Positions 18,172 to 29,341 are shown, numbered from the stretch's first letter. The stretch: 64,000 nucleotides of DNA from Burkholderiales bacterium (GCA_947508055.1 CANNRR010000002.1:1-64000); one strand, 5' to 3'. Program-made: numbers and translations. The notes: generated by a model from the sequence alone, not told the origin.

Positions 18172-19976
18172 GGTGTCGGGTTGGATAGTTGTTCAAGCAG
18201 GTGTTGAAAGGCTTCAATGGCAAGTTGCATGTCGTCGCTGGTGGTCGATTCCAGCGGGTTGTGACTGATACCGGAGTTCAGACCGCGCACAAACAGCATC
18301 GCCTGGGGCATGATTTCATGCAACTTCATGGCGTCGTGCCCGGCGCCACTGGGCATGCGGTGCAGAGGTACACCCAGTGCCCGCACGGCGGTTTCCCATC
18401 GGCCTTGCCAGGCTGGTGCGCTAGGGGCGGCGCTGACCCGCATGGTTTCGGTCAGGTTGAGGCGCACCCCGCGGCGCTCGCAGATGTCGCGAGCGGCCTT
18501 GCGTACATCCTCGTCCAGGCGGTCGCGCTGGGCGTTGTTCGGTGCGCGCAGGTCCAGCGAAAACTCGCAGCGACCGGGTACCACGTTGATGGAACCATTG
18601 GGTACCTGCAGCATGCCAACGGTGCCGACCGAGTTGCCGTCTTGCGCGGCGCGTTCTTCGACAAAAAGAATCAGTTCAGCAACGGCGACGGCCGCATCGC
18701 GGCGCCGGTCCATAGGCGTGGTGCCGGCGTGACTGGCCATGCCGGTGACATCGCCCATATAGCGTACCGAGGCGTTGATCGAGGTGACGATACCCAGCGG
18801 GATGTCCAGTTCATTGAGTACCGGTCCCTGCTCGATGTGGACTTCAACGAATCCCTGGTAGTCGTCTGCGTTGCGCTTGAGGCCAGCGATGGCGTCCACG
18901 CACAGTCCGGCGTGCTGCATGGCGTCGCGCATACTGATGCCGTCTGCATCCACCTGATCCAGCCAGGCCGGATTGAAGTCGCCGGTTAGTGCGCTGGAGC
19001 CCAGAAAGGTTGCTTTGTAGCGCTGGCCTTCTTCCTCGGAAAATGCCGCGACCTCCAGGTCAAAAGGCAGGCGTTTGCCGGCTTTAGACAACTGCTGCAC
19101 GCAGGCCAACGGTACGTAGATGCCCAACCGACCATCGTACTTGCCGCCGTTGCGCACCGTATCAAAATGACTTCCAGTCAATAAAGTTTTATGAGAAATA
19201 GTGTTGTGGCCCCCTTCTAACGGGCGTGAGGTGCTATCTTTTTTGTAACATCCAATAACATTGCCAACTGCGTCGATGTGCACGGTGTCGCAACCCGCCT
19301 GCCGCATGTCCATGCTGATACGCTGCGCACAGGCGCGGTGCGCTTCGGTCATGTAGGTGACGGTGAGCTGGCCGAGTTCGGCGTAGCCCGGATCGGTGTG
19401 CTGAGATAGTGCCTCCTGCCAATCCCACACCGCGTTGCCCAACTCCGGTGTAAAGCCAAACAGGTCGTTCAGGCGAATCTCGGCAATGCGGTGGATGTTG
19501 CGGACGCACTCCTGACGCTCAAACTCCGGGTGACCTTGCAGGCGTCGCTCGAAGGTGGCAATGATCTCAGCTTTTGAAAGTCCCGTCCCGCGCGGGCCAC
19601 GCACCGCCAGAATAAAGGGAAAACCAAAGCGCGTGTTGTAGTCGCGGTTGAATTGCTGGATGGTCTCAAACTCCTGCGGCGTGCAGTGCGTCAGGCCAGC
19701 CTTGCTTTGTTCGTTGGTCGATTCCGCCGTCAGATTCTTGTCCACCATAGCCTTGCCCGCCAACTCCGGGTGGGCACGGATGAGGGCCAGTTGGGGCTCG
19801 ATGCCGGCGGCATTGAGCACGCCCACCATGGCGAACTTGAGTTGAGCCAGGCTGGCAAAGGGTCGCTGGGCCAGCGCCGCGCGGGGAATCCATGGCGAAT
19901 GTTCGTACAGGCCGGTTAGCCAGACGGTGGCGTCCTCCAGCGTTGCGCTGTTGAGTTGGTCAAGTGTCAATGCCAT
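18168..19976 (-). CDS. Bifunctional OHCU decarboxylase (UraD)-allantoate amidohydrolase (AllC) fusion
   Basis: N-terminus LIRAHPELAGKAMVDKNLTAESTNEQSKAGL...FNRDYNTRFGFPFILAVRG...; C-terminus LLTGSHFDTVRNGGKYDGRLG...VEVHIEQGPVLNE...GMASHAGTTPMDRRRDA...PSGAGHDAM. Confidence 0.92.
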   Translation of the reverse strand: MALTLDQLNSATLEDATVWLTGLYEHSPWIPRAALAQRPFASLAQLKFAMVGVLNAAGIEPQLALIRAHPELAGKAMVDKNLTAESTNEQSKAGLTHCTPQEFETIQQFNRDYNTRFGFPFILAVRGPRGTGLSKAEIIATFERRLQGHPEFERQECVRNIHRIAEIRLNDLFGFTPELGNAVWDWQEALSQHTDPGYAELGQLTVTYMTEAHRACAQRISMDMRQAGCDTVHIDAVGNVIGCYKKDSTSRPLEGGHNTISHKTLLTGSHFDTVRNGGKYDGRLGIYVPLACVQQLSKAGKRLPFDLEVAAFSEEEGQRYKATFLGSSALTGDFNPAWLDQVDADGISMRDAMQHAGLCVDAIAGLKRNADDYQGFVEVHIEQGPVLNELDIPLGIVTSINASVRYMGDVTGMASHAGTTPMDRRRDAAVAVAELILFVEERAAQDGNSVGTVGMLQVPNGSINVVPGRCEFSLDLRAPNNAQRDRLDEDVRKAARDICERRGVRLNLTETMRVSAAPSAPAWQGRWETAVRALGVPLHRMPSGAGHDAMKLHEIMPQAMLFVRGLNSGISHNPLESTTSDDMQLAIEAFQHLLEQLSNPTP

Positions 19977-20005
19977 GTCGATCTATGCGTAGAGAGTTGG
20001 GGCTT

Positions 20006-20962
20006 TCAGGCCTGGAACGGGTGGGTGGCTTTCCAGTGCCGTGCAATGTCCAGACGGCGGCAGACCCACACACGATCGTGTTGGCCGATGTGGTCCAGAA
20101 AACGTTGCAACGCGGTGATGCGACCGGGGCGGCCCAGCAGACGGCAGTGCATGCCGATGCTCATCATGGCCGGTCGGTTAAAGCCATTCGGGTCACCCTC
20201 TGCGTATAGAACGTCAAACGTGTCCTTCAGGTATTGGTAGAACGGGTCGGCGTGCGAGTAGCCTTGTGGCAGTGCAAAGCGCATATCGTTGCAGTCCAGG
20301 GTGTACGGGACGATCAGTTGGGGGGCCACCGTGCCATCTGTTTTTTGTACCTGCATCCAGAACGGCAGGTCGTCGCCGTAGTAGTCGCTGTCGTATTCAA
20401 AGCCGCCGTAGTCGGCCACCAAACGTCGAGTGCGCGGGCTATCGCGGCCGGTGTACCAACCAAGAGCACGCTGACCTGCCAGTTCTTCGATCACCGCCAT
20501 GCCCATTTGCATGTGCTCTCGCTCGGTGGTTTCATCCACGTTCTGGTAATGGACCCAGCGCCAACCGTGGCAGGCGATCTCGTGGCCGAGTTCGATGAAA
20601 GCGGAGGTTAGTTCCGGGTGGCGCTGCAAGGCCATACCCACGCCGAACACGGTCAGCGGCAGGCCGCGCTGTTCGAACTCGCGCAAGATGCGCCAGACCC
20701 CGGCGCGCGAGCCATACTCGTAAATACCCTCCATACTGATGTGACGCTCCGGAAAGCTCGCAGGGTTGAACATCTCGGAGAGAAATTGTTCTGAGCCGGC
20801 GTCGCCGTGCAGCACGCAGTTCTCGCCGCCTTCCTCGTAGTTCAGCACAAACTGCACAGCCACGCGGGCGCCGCCCGGCCACTGCGCATGCGGTACGTCC
20901 TTGCCGTAGCCCACTAGGTCGCGCGGGTAAGGGTGGGTGGAATCGTAATGTTTCATGGTCAC
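20006..20962 (-). CDS. puuE: Allantoinase PuuE (polysaccharide-deacetylase fold)
   Basis: YPRDLVGYGKDVPHAQWPGGARVAVQFVLNYEEGGENCVLHGDAGSEQFLSE...EYGSRAGVWRILREF. Confidence 0.92.
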   Translation of the reverse strand: MTMKHYDSTHPYPRDLVGYGKDVPHAQWPGGARVAVQFVLNYEEGGENCVLHGDAGSEQFLSEMFNPASFPERHISMEGIYEYGSRAGVWRILREFEQRGLPLTVFGVGMALQRHPELTSAFIELGHEIACHGWRWVHYQNVDETTEREHMQMGMAVIEELAGQRALGWYTGRDSPRTRRLVADYGGFEYDSDYYGDDLPFWMQVQKTDGTVAPQLIVPYTLDCNDMRFALPQGYSHADPFYQYLKDTFDVLYAEGDPNGFNRPAMMSIGMHCRLLGRPGRITALQRFLDHIGQHDRVWVCRRLDIARHWKATHPFQA

Positions 20963-21606
20963 AATTTGGCTGGTACGTGGGGTGCCAGCGTCAGCGACGC
21001 CTCCACGTTGCGCAGATGCTCGTCCATCAGTAGCACGGCACGTGCCTCGTCGCGGGCTTCCAGTGCCTGTACGATGGCCGCATGCTCTTCATGGGAGTGT
21101 TCGGCGGCTCCGGCGGACTGATACATCAGGGTGATGAGAGCGCAGCGTGACAGCAGATCCATCAGCATGTGAGCCAGCACTTCGTTGCCCATCAGTTGGG
21201 CCATGCGCACATGGAAATCGCCCAACAGCACCGTGCGCCCGGGAACATCGCCGCGCATGATGGCGGCCTTTTCTTCGGTAATGTGGTCCTTCAGAGCGTT
21301 GATGTGGTCGGCGGTCGCGAGTTGGATAAATGCCTGCGTCATGCCGGCTTCAAGCATGCGGCGCACGGCGAACACCTGTTGCGCCTCGGCCATGGAGGGC
21401 GCTGCTACAAAGGCTCCACGCGCCGGTTCCTTACGAATCAATCGATTCTGGGACAGTTTGAACAGGGCTTGGCGAATCAGTGTGCGCGACACACCAAACT
21501 GGTCCGCCAGCGTTTGCTCAACCAGCTTGGCGCCGGGTTGCAGGCGGTGCTCGACAATGGAGCGGGTGAGTGTCTCGACAATGAAGCCTGTGGTGGTGGA
21601 GTCCAT
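20959..21606 (-). CDS. GntR family (FCD) regulator of purine catabolism
   Basis: N-terminal wHTH (LVEQTLADQFGVSRTLIRQALFKLSQNRLIRKEPARGAFVA) and FCD-like C-terminus; start at 21606 (or 21615) more likely than the listed 21771. Confidence 0.85.
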   Translation of the reverse strand: MDSTTTGFIVETLTRSIVEHRLQPGAKLVEQTLADQFGVSRTLIRQALFKLSQNRLIRKEPARGAFVAAPSMAEAQQVFAVRRMLEAGMTQAFIQLATADHINALKDHITEEKAAIMRGDVPGRTVLLGDFHVRMAQLMGNEVLAHMLMDLLSRCALITLMYQSAGAAEHSHEEHAAIVQALEARDEARAVLLMDEHLRNVEASLTLAPHVPAKL

Positions 21607-21632
21607 GCGGCGCATGATAGCTGCATTCCCAA

Positions 21633-21648
21633 AAAGTGTATACACTTT
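21633..21648. promoter_or_regulatory. 16-bp perfect palindrome AAAGTGTATACACTTT, candidate GntR operator
   Basis: In the 68-bp gap between the divergent GntR gene and uraH. Confidence 0.65.
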
Positions 21649-21674
21649 GAAAAATCCAACTGAAGGAAATGCAA

Positions 21675-22028
21675 ATGGGCTTGAGCACACATGTACTGGA
21701 CACCATGCACGGCACCCCGGCAGCGGGCATGCAGGTGGCGCTTTACACCACGAAAGGCGAGTTAGCAACACTGGTCAAGTCTTTCACCTTGAATCAGGAC
21801 GGCCGTAACCCCGATGGCATGTTGTACGACCATGCGAATTTGCGCACTGGCACTTATCGGCTGGTGTTTGACGTGGAGGGCTATTTCAAGGCGCGAGGCG
21901 TGGAGTTGCCCGAGCCCAACTTTTTGAACCGGGTCACTTTGGACTTTGGCGTAGCCCACGCCGACCAGCACTACCATGTGCCGCTGCTGGTGAGCCCATG
22001 GAGTTACTCAACCTACCGGGGTTCGTGA
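21675..22028 (+). CDS. uraH: 5-hydroxyisourate hydrolase
   Basis: LSTHVLDTMHGTPAAGM...; C-terminal HYHVPLLVSPWSYSTYRGS signature. Confidence 0.93.
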   Translation: MGLSTHVLDTMHGTPAAGMQVALYTTKGELATLVKSFTLNQDGRNPDGMLYDHANLRTGTYRLVFDVEGYFKARGVELPEPNFLNRVTLDFGVAHADQHYHVPLLVSPWSYSTYRGS

Positions 22029-22047
22029 GTACCGACAGCAGGCCTAG

Positions 22048-22899
22048 TCAGTCCGTCTTTTCCAGCGCCAGCAAGCCAGTCGCAGTGTTGGAAATCGGGA
22101 TGTGGTAGTTGCTGTGCACCTTGCGCACACCAGCGCCTGGCCCAGCCGTTAGTGCGGCGCGCATCGCCAGCCACATCAGCAACTCCACCCCTTGCGTGCC
22201 TGCTTTTTCCACGATTTCATGGATGCTGAACTGCGTGGCCCACTGCGGATTGGTCAGCAGGCTTTCCATGAACTGCAGATCGAACGCTTTGTTGATGTGG
22301 CCGGCACGTTCACCATCGAGCTGGTGGCTCAAACCGCCGGAACCGAGCACCGCAACGGTCTTGCTGCTGTCCCAGGAAGCGATGGCATTCCCCACCGCCT
22401 GCCCCATCGCATAGACGCGACTGGCCTTGGGAAGGGGAAACTGCACGGTGTTGATGCAGATCGGCACCACGGTCACAGGGTAGTTGCCTTCGGGGTAGAG
22501 CAATTTCAGTGGTAGCGAGCAGGCGTGATCCACCAGCATCTCCTGGCAACTGACGATGTCGAATTCCTTGTCGATCAGCGTGTTGATGATGTGCCATGAC
22601 AAGTCAACCTCGCCCTGGAGCGGCTCCAAAGAAGGGATGCCCCAGCCCTCGTCCGAGTTCACATATTGCGATGCTGCGCCCACGGCAAAGGTTGGCATCT
22701 TGTCCAGGAAGAAGTTCAGTCCGTGGTCGTTGTAGAAAATGACCATGACATCGGGCTTTATTTCGCCTAGCCACTGCCGAATCGGCGGGAAGCCGTCAAA
22801 GAAAGGTTTCCAGTACGGGTCTTGCTGCAGCCCCTTGTGGATGGCACCGCCAATGGCGGGAATGTGGGATGTGCCTATGCAGCCGATGAGATTTGCCAT
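22048..22899 (-). CDS. Class III extradiol dioxygenase beta subunit (LigB/PmdB-like)
   Basis: GTSHIPAIGGAI...DVMVIFYNDHGLNFF...DHACSLPLKLLYPEGNYPVTVVPICIN...GSGGLSHQLDGERAG. Confidence 0.85.
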   Translation of the reverse strand: MANLIGCIGTSHIPAIGGAIHKGLQQDPYWKPFFDGFPPIRQWLGEIKPDVMVIFYNDHGLNFFLDKMPTFAVGAASQYVNSDEGWGIPSLEPLQGEVDLSWHIINTLIDKEFDIVSCQEMLVDHACSLPLKLLYPEGNYPVTVVPICINTVQFPLPKASRVYAMGQAVGNAIASWDSSKTVAVLGSGGLSHQLDGERAGHINKAFDLQFMESLLTNPQWATQFSIHEIVEKAGTQGVELLMWLAMRAALTAGPGAGVRKVHSNYHIPISNTATGLLALEKTD

Positions 22900-22910
22900 G
22901 GTGTATTTTC

Positions 22911-23273
22911 TTATTGGTTACCAGCGGCCACGAGCTTGGCCTTGAACTGGTCTTTGGTCATGCCGGTCTGTTGGGCGCCAATGTCCTGCATGTCCAGGCC
23001 AAAGATGCCCGCGAACTTTGCCAGGTAGTAGGCGTTGCCGCCCGCTGCGATCAGTTGCAGCACGTTCTTGGCCCGAATGGCCGCTGCCTGGGGCTCGGTC
23101 AGGCCGTACTTGCGCATGTAGGCCTCCTCGTCCTTCAAAAACTCGGCGCGATTGTCCGCCGTGTTGAATGAAAAGCACATTTTGTTGAGTGCGTAGCCCT
23201 TTTTGGCCTGCTCGCCATCGAAGGGGGTAGTGCCTGGAATAGGGGGCAGGGGTGTTTTGAAAGCCACAATCAA
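22911..23273 (-). CDS. Class III extradiol dioxygenase alpha subunit (LigA/PmdA-like)
   Basis: KKGYALNKMCFSFNTADNRAEFLKDEEAYMRKYGLTEPQAAAI...GGNAYYLAKFAGIFG; adjacent to the beta subunit. Confidence 0.83.
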   Translation of the reverse strand: MIVAFKTPLPPIPGTTPFDGEQAKKGYALNKMCFSFNTADNRAEFLKDEEAYMRKYGLTEPQAAAIRAKNVLQLIAAGGNAYYLAKFAGIFGLDMQDIGAQQTGMTKDQFKAKLVAAGNQ

Positions 23274-23493
23274 TCTCCTGTTTTGTCCACAAGACGGTAA
23301 CAGTATTCACTTTCACTGCAAAGGATGAATACATCAATCATGACGCGTCGCATCGTTGATTAAGATCTGAGCTGGAGGCGGTGAGTTATTCAACATTGGT
23401 ATAACAACGAGACGCAAATCCCCATTACAAAAAGCCGACTTCCCTTCATACTTGTGAAAATCCGAGACCTGATTCCATAACTGGAGACAACCC

Positions 23494-24666
23494 ATGAACA
23501 AAAATGCAATGTTTCGAGCCACAGCGCTCGCACTGGTTGCGCTGAGCGCTACCTATTCAATAGCAGATGACAACGTTTTCAAGATCGGTCTGATCCTGCC
23601 CATGACAGGGCAGCAAGCCAGCACCGGGCGACAGATCGAAGCCGCTGCCCGTCTCTATATGGCCCAGAACGGCGACACGGTGGCCGGCAAAAAGATTCAG
23701 CTCATCGTCAAGGACGACACCACCATTCCTGATGTCACCAAGCGTCTGGCGCAGGAGCTGGTGGTCAATGAGAAAGTGAATGTACTGGCTGGTTTCGGTA
23801 TCACCCCCTCGGCTCTGGCGACGGCACCCATTGCCACCCAGTCCAAAACCCCCATGGTGGTGATGGCTGCTGCGACCAGCAGCATCACCCAAGCCTCGCC
23901 CTATATCGTGCGCACCAGCTTTACGCTGGCCCAGGCGGCTGTGGCGATGGGCGACTGGGCACCCAAGAACGGTATCAAGAAGGTGGTGACCCTGGTCAGT
24001 GACTACGGCCCCGGCATTGATGCCGAAAAGTATTTTATTGAACGACTGCTACTCAATGGTGGCCAGGTGACTGAGTCGCTGCGCGTGCCGATGCGCAGCC
24101 CTGACTTTGCCCCCTTCCTGCAAAAAGTACGTGACCAGAAGCCCGATGCGCTGTTTGTGTTTGTTCCGTCTGGCGCAGGTGCGGCGGTGATGAAGCAGTT
24201 TCTCGAACGCGGCATGGACAAGGCCGGGATCAAGCTGATTGGAACCGGTGACGTGACCGATGACGACCAACTCAACGACATGGGCGATGGCGCCTTGAAC
24301 GTGGTCACCTCGCACCACTATTCGGCAGCACACCCGTCTGCCATGAACAAGAAGTTTGTCGAGGCTTTCCAGAAAGCCAACAAGGGTATGCGTCCCAACT
24401 TCATGGCTGTGGGCGGCTATGACGGCATGCGTGTGATTTACGAAGCGCTCAGGGCCAGCAAGGGCCTGGGCGCAGGGGACGGATTGTTGGCGTCCATGAA
24501 GGGCCAGATTTTCGAGAGCCCGCGTGGCCCCATGTTCATTGACAGCCAAACCCGTGACGTGGTGCACAACATCTACCTGCGAAAAGTGCAGCGTCAAGAC
24601 GGGCATCTCCACAACGTTGAGTTTGAGGCCATCAAGGACGTCAAGGATCCTGGCAAGCACAAGTAG
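23494..24666 (+). CDS. Branched-chain amino-acid/aromatic ABC transporter substrate-binding protein
   Basis: Signal peptide; KIGLILPMTGQQASTGRQIEAAARLYMAQNG; followed by Liv permeases. Confidence 0.9.
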   Translation: MNKNAMFRATALALVALSATYSIADDNVFKIGLILPMTGQQASTGRQIEAAARLYMAQNGDTVAGKKIQLIVKDDTTIPDVTKRLAQELVVNEKVNVLAGFGITPSALATAPIATQSKTPMVVMAAATSSITQASPYIVRTSFTLAQAAVAMGDWAPKNGIKKVVTLVSDYGPGIDAEKYFIERLLLNGGQVTESLRVPMRSPDFAPFLQKVRDQKPDALFVFVPSGAGAAVMKQFLERGMDKAGIKLIGTGDVTDDDQLNDMGDGALNVVTSHHYSAAHPSAMNKKFVEAFQKANKGMRPNFMAVGGYDGMRVIYEALRASKGLGAGDGLLASMKGQIFESPRGPMFIDSQTRDVVHNIYLRKVQRQDGHLHNVEFEAIKDVKDPGKHK

Positions 24667-24690
24667 CAGGGGGTGTGTGGCTAGCGTCCC

Positions 24691-25563
24691 ATGCTGACCA
24701 TTCTCTTTGACGGCATCGCCTACGGCATGTTGTTGTTCATCCTGGCCGTGGGCCTGGCCGTGACCATGGGGTTGATGAATTTCATCAATCTGGCACACGG
24801 CGCGTTTGCCATGGTGGGCGGCTATATCACCGTGTTGCTGATGCAAAAGATGGATGTGCCGTTTCTGGTATGCCTGCCACTCGCCTTCGTTGGAACTGCC
24901 TTGTTGGGTGGCATTCTGGAGCGCACGCTGTACCGCCCGCTGTACCACAAGCCCCACCTGGATCAAGTGCTGTTTTCCATCGGACTGACCTTCATGGCCG
25001 TTGCCACGGCGACCTACTTCATTGGCTCCAGCCAGCAAAACGTGCAATTGCCCGAGTGGCTAAAGGGCCGCACTGAACTAGGAGAGGGCGCCTGGATGCT
25101 CGGCATGGGCCACTATCGTCTGTTCATCATTGCCGTCTGCGCGGCATTGACCATGGGCCTGCAATATGTGCTGTCCAAGACTCGTTTTGGTAGCCACCTG
25201 CGCGCAGCGGTGGACGACCAGCGCGTGGCGGCTGGGCTGGGCATCAATGTGAATACGGTTTTTCTGGGTACCTTTGCCGTCGGTTCGGGTCTGGCCGGTC
25301 TGGGTGGTGCGTTGGGTGCTGAAGTGCTGGGGCTGGACCCGAGCTTCCCGCTCAAGTTCATGATCTATTTCCTGATCGTGGTGGCGGTGGGTGGTACCTC
25401 CAGCATCACCGGGCCGTTGTTGGCTGCGTTGTTGCTCGGTGTGGCTGACGTGGCGGGCAAGTACTTCATCCCCAAGATGGGAGGCTTCATTGTGTATAGC
25501 CTGACGATCGCAATTTTGATCTGGCGCCCGCAAGGCCTGTTTGTCCGAAAAGGGGGCAAGTGA
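24691..25563 (+). CDS. LivH-type ABC permease
   Basis: GMLLFILAVGLAVTMGLMNFINLAHGAFAMVGGY. Confidence 0.92.
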   Translation: MLTILFDGIAYGMLLFILAVGLAVTMGLMNFINLAHGAFAMVGGYITVLLMQKMDVPFLVCLPLAFVGTALLGGILERTLYRPLYHKPHLDQVLFSIGLTFMAVATATYFIGSSQQNVQLPEWLKGRTELGEGAWMLGMGHYRLFIIAVCAALTMGLQYVLSKTRFGSHLRAAVDDQRVAAGLGINVNTVFLGTFAVGSGLAGLGGALGAEVLGLDPSFPLKFMIYFLIVVAVGGTSSITGPLLAALLLGVADVAGKYFIPKMGGFIVYSLTIAILIWRPQGLFVRKGGK

Positions 25564-26541
25564 GTGAGCGCTGCCCAAAACACCCTGCTCAGTAGTAGCC
25601 GCTGGAAGCGTTGGGAATACCTGTTGTGGGCCCTGGCGCTGGCCGTACCCTTGCTGCTCCCCAGCCATGCATTGATCGTCAACGAGATCGCCATCGTCGC
25701 CCTGTTCGCGCTGGCACTCGACCTGATTTTGGGCTACACCGGCATCGTGTCGCTGGGGCACGCCGCGTTCTTTGGAATGGGGGCGTACTCCGCAGCACTA
25801 TTTGCCAAGTTGGTGATGCCCGACCCCTTGCTGGGCCTGTTGGTGGGCGTGGCAAGTGCTACGGTGTTGGGCGCCCTGTGCAGTGCCACCATCCTGCGCG
25901 GCACGGACCTGACCCGCCTGATGGTGACACTGGGTGTGGGCCTGATTTTGATGGAACTGGCCAACAAGCTCGACTGGCTGACCGGTGGTGCGGACGGGTT
26001 GCAGGGCGTGGTCATGGGGCCACTGCTGGGCCAGTTTGAGTTTGACCTGTATGGCAAGACGGCGGCCTGGTATTCCATGACCGTGTTGCTGTTGGTGTTT
26101 GTGGTGGCACGGCGCTTTGTAAATTCACCCTTTGGCGCCACGCTCAAGGCCATTCGCGACAACCGCTTGCGCGCCATGGCCATTGGCATTCCGGTGAACA
26201 GTCGGCTGGTTGTGGTCTATACCGTGGCGGCCGCAGTCGCTGGTGCAGCGGGTGCCTTGCTGGCGCAAACCACTGGCTTTGCATCTCTTGACGTGTTTGA
26301 GTTTCACCGCTCGGCCGACGTCATGCTGATCCTGGTGATCGGGGGTGTGGGGTGGCTCTACGGTGGCATCGTGGGGGCCGTTGTGTTCAAGCTGATGCAG
26401 GACGCGATATCGAGCATCACCCCCGAGTACTGGACCTTTTGGATTGGCCTCTTTTTGGTAGTACTGGTGTCGGTCGGTCGCGAGCGTCTGATACGGCCCT
26501 GGACCTGGTTTGGTCGCGGCTCCAGTCGAGATCGGCCATGA
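25564..26541 (+). CDS. LivM-type ABC permease (GTG start)
   Basis: LGYTGIVSLGHAAFFGMGAYSAAL; IRDNRLRAMAIGI. Confidence 0.92.
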   Translation: MSAAQNTLLSSSRWKRWEYLLWALALAVPLLLPSHALIVNEIAIVALFALALDLILGYTGIVSLGHAAFFGMGAYSAALFAKLVMPDPLLGLLVGVASATVLGALCSATILRGTDLTRLMVTLGVGLILMELANKLDWLTGGADGLQGVVMGPLLGQFEFDLYGKTAAWYSMTVLLLVFVVARRFVNSPFGATLKAIRDNRLRAMAIGIPVNSRLVVVYTVAAAVAGAAGALLAQTTGFASLDVFEFHRSADVMLILVIGGVGWLYGGIVGAVVFKLMQDAISSITPEYWTFWIGLFLVVLVSVGRERLIRPWTWFGRGSSRDRP

Positions 26542-27395
26542 GTGCCAGCATCGCGATGAACGCCGAAGATACCGTGCTGTCGGCACAGGGTTTGGTCATG
26601 CGTTTTGGCGGCATCACGGCCACCAACAACGTTACGCTCAATCTAAAGAGGGGCGCGCGCCATGCGCTGATTGGCCCCAACGGCGCGGGCAAGACGACGT
26701 TGATCAATCTGTTGACCGGCGTGCTGCAGCCGACCGAAGGAAAAATCATTTTGGACGGCGTTGACATCACCACACTGGCGCCTCATAAGCGGGTCGGGCG
26801 CGGCATGGTGCGCACCTTTCAGATCAACCAGTTGTTCGACACGCTGACTCCGCTGGAGACGCTGACCATGGTAGTGTCGCAACGGCATGGCCTTGGTGGG
26901 CAGTGGTGGCGTGCGCTGGGTTCGTCCAAAAAAATCACTGAGCGTTGCGAGCAACTGCTGCAGCAGTTTCACCTGACCGCGGTGATGGACCAGCAAACCC
27001 GGGTGCTGGCTTACGGTAAACGTCGTCTGCTGGAGATAGCGATTGCTCTGGCGTGCGAGCCACGCGTTCTACTGCTCGATGAGCCGGTGGCTGGTGTGCC
27101 TGCAGGCGAGCGCGAAGAGTTGCTGCAAACCGTGGCCGCGTTGCCACCCGATGTATCCATTCTCCTGATCGAGCACGACATGGACCTGGTTTTCAGCTTT
27201 TCCAAGTTCATGACCGTACTGGTCAACGGCACGGTGCTGACCGAAGGCGAACCCCAGCAGATTGCCAACGACTCTCGAGTCAAAACGGTGTATCTGGGTC
27301 ATGGCGACGAGATCAACGATGACCTGAACGGCATGGGGGCAGATTTCAACACCGTGCCACCCCAAGGTGAAGCAGGAGGACTAACCCGTGGGTGA
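26538..27395 (+). CDS. LivG-type ABC ATP-binding protein
   Basis: ATG at 26538; GPNGAGKTTLINLLTGVLQPTEG, LLLDEPVAGVPAGE. Confidence 0.92.
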   Translation: MSASIAMNAEDTVLSAQGLVMRFGGITATNNVTLNLKRGARHALIGPNGAGKTTLINLLTGVLQPTEGKIILDGVDITTLAPHKRVGRGMVRTFQINQLFDTLTPLETLTMVVSQRHGLGGQWWRALGSSKKITERCEQLLQQFHLTAVMDQQTRVLAYGKRRLLEIAIALACEPRVLLLDEPVAGVPAGEREELLQTVAALPPDVSILLIEHDMDLVFSFSKFMTVLVNGTVLTEGEPQQIANDSRVKTVYLGHGDEINDDLNGMGADFNTVPPQGEAGGLTRG

Positions 27396-28125
27396 GTTGC
27401 TCAAGGTTGAAGAGTTGAGCGCAGGCTATGGCGAGGCCGTCGTTTTACATGGCATATCACTGTCGATCCATGAGGGCCAAACGCTGGCATTGCTGGGTCG
27501 CAACGGTACCGGCAAGACCACGCTGATCAATACCCTGGTCGGCGCCACGCGCCAGCATGGCGGAATGGTCACTCTGGGCGTCGGATCATCTGGCGTGGCG
27601 CTGCACAAGCTGCCCTCGCATGAACGCGCGGCTGCGGGCATCGGCTGGGTGCCCCAGGAGCGCAATATCTTCAGGTCGCTGACGGTGGACGAAAACCTGA
27701 CCGCCGTTGCACGCCCCGCACGAGCGGGTCGCACCAGCAGAGCGTGGACGCCCGAGCGCGTGTACGGGCTGTTTCCCCGCCTGGCAGAACGCAAGAGCAA
27801 TTTGGGCACGCAACTTTCGGGTGGTGAGCAGCAAATGCTGGCGCTGGGCCGCGCGCTGGTGTTGAATCCGACCTTGCTGCTGCTCGATGAGCCGTGCGAG
27901 GGTCTGGCGCCCATCATCGTACAGGAGCTGTTACGCGCCATTCGTCGCATTACTCGCGACGAAGGCCTGTCCGCCATCATCGTTGAGCAGCACCCGCAAG
28001 CGATTTTGGCGATCTCGGATACGACGGCTGTGCTGGACCGTGGCACTGTGGTTTACAGCGGAACCGCGCACAGCCTGCAACAGCAACCCGCGCTGCTCGA
28101 CAAGCTACTGGGAGTTGCGCGTTGA
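27388..28125 (+). CDS. LivF-type ABC ATP-binding protein
   Basis: LLGRNGTGKTTLINTLVGA, LSGGEQQMLALGRALVLNPTLLLLDEPCEGLAP. Confidence 0.92.
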   Translation: MGELLKVEELSAGYGEAVVLHGISLSIHEGQTLALLGRNGTGKTTLINTLVGATRQHGGMVTLGVGSSGVALHKLPSHERAAAGIGWVPQERNIFRSLTVDENLTAVARPARAGRTSRAWTPERVYGLFPRLAERKSNLGTQLSGGEQQMLALGRALVLNPTLLLLDEPCEGLAPIIVQELLRAIRRITRDEGLSAIIVEQHPQAILAISDTTAVLDRGTVVYSGTAHSLQQQPALLDKLLGVAR

Positions 28126-28147
28126 AGCACCATTTTCGAAACCCTGA

Positions 28148-29341
<1,194 letters not shown>

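Noticed and set aside
23303-23332. GTATTCA-N16-TGAATAC as a defined regulator site
   Set aside because: Inverted repeat is real but the regulator class cannot be assigned; mentioned only as context for the aromatic module.
24049-25047. 332-aa minus-strand ORF across the SBP/LivH boundary
   Set aside because: Spans two well-supported plus-strand genes; no domain signature.
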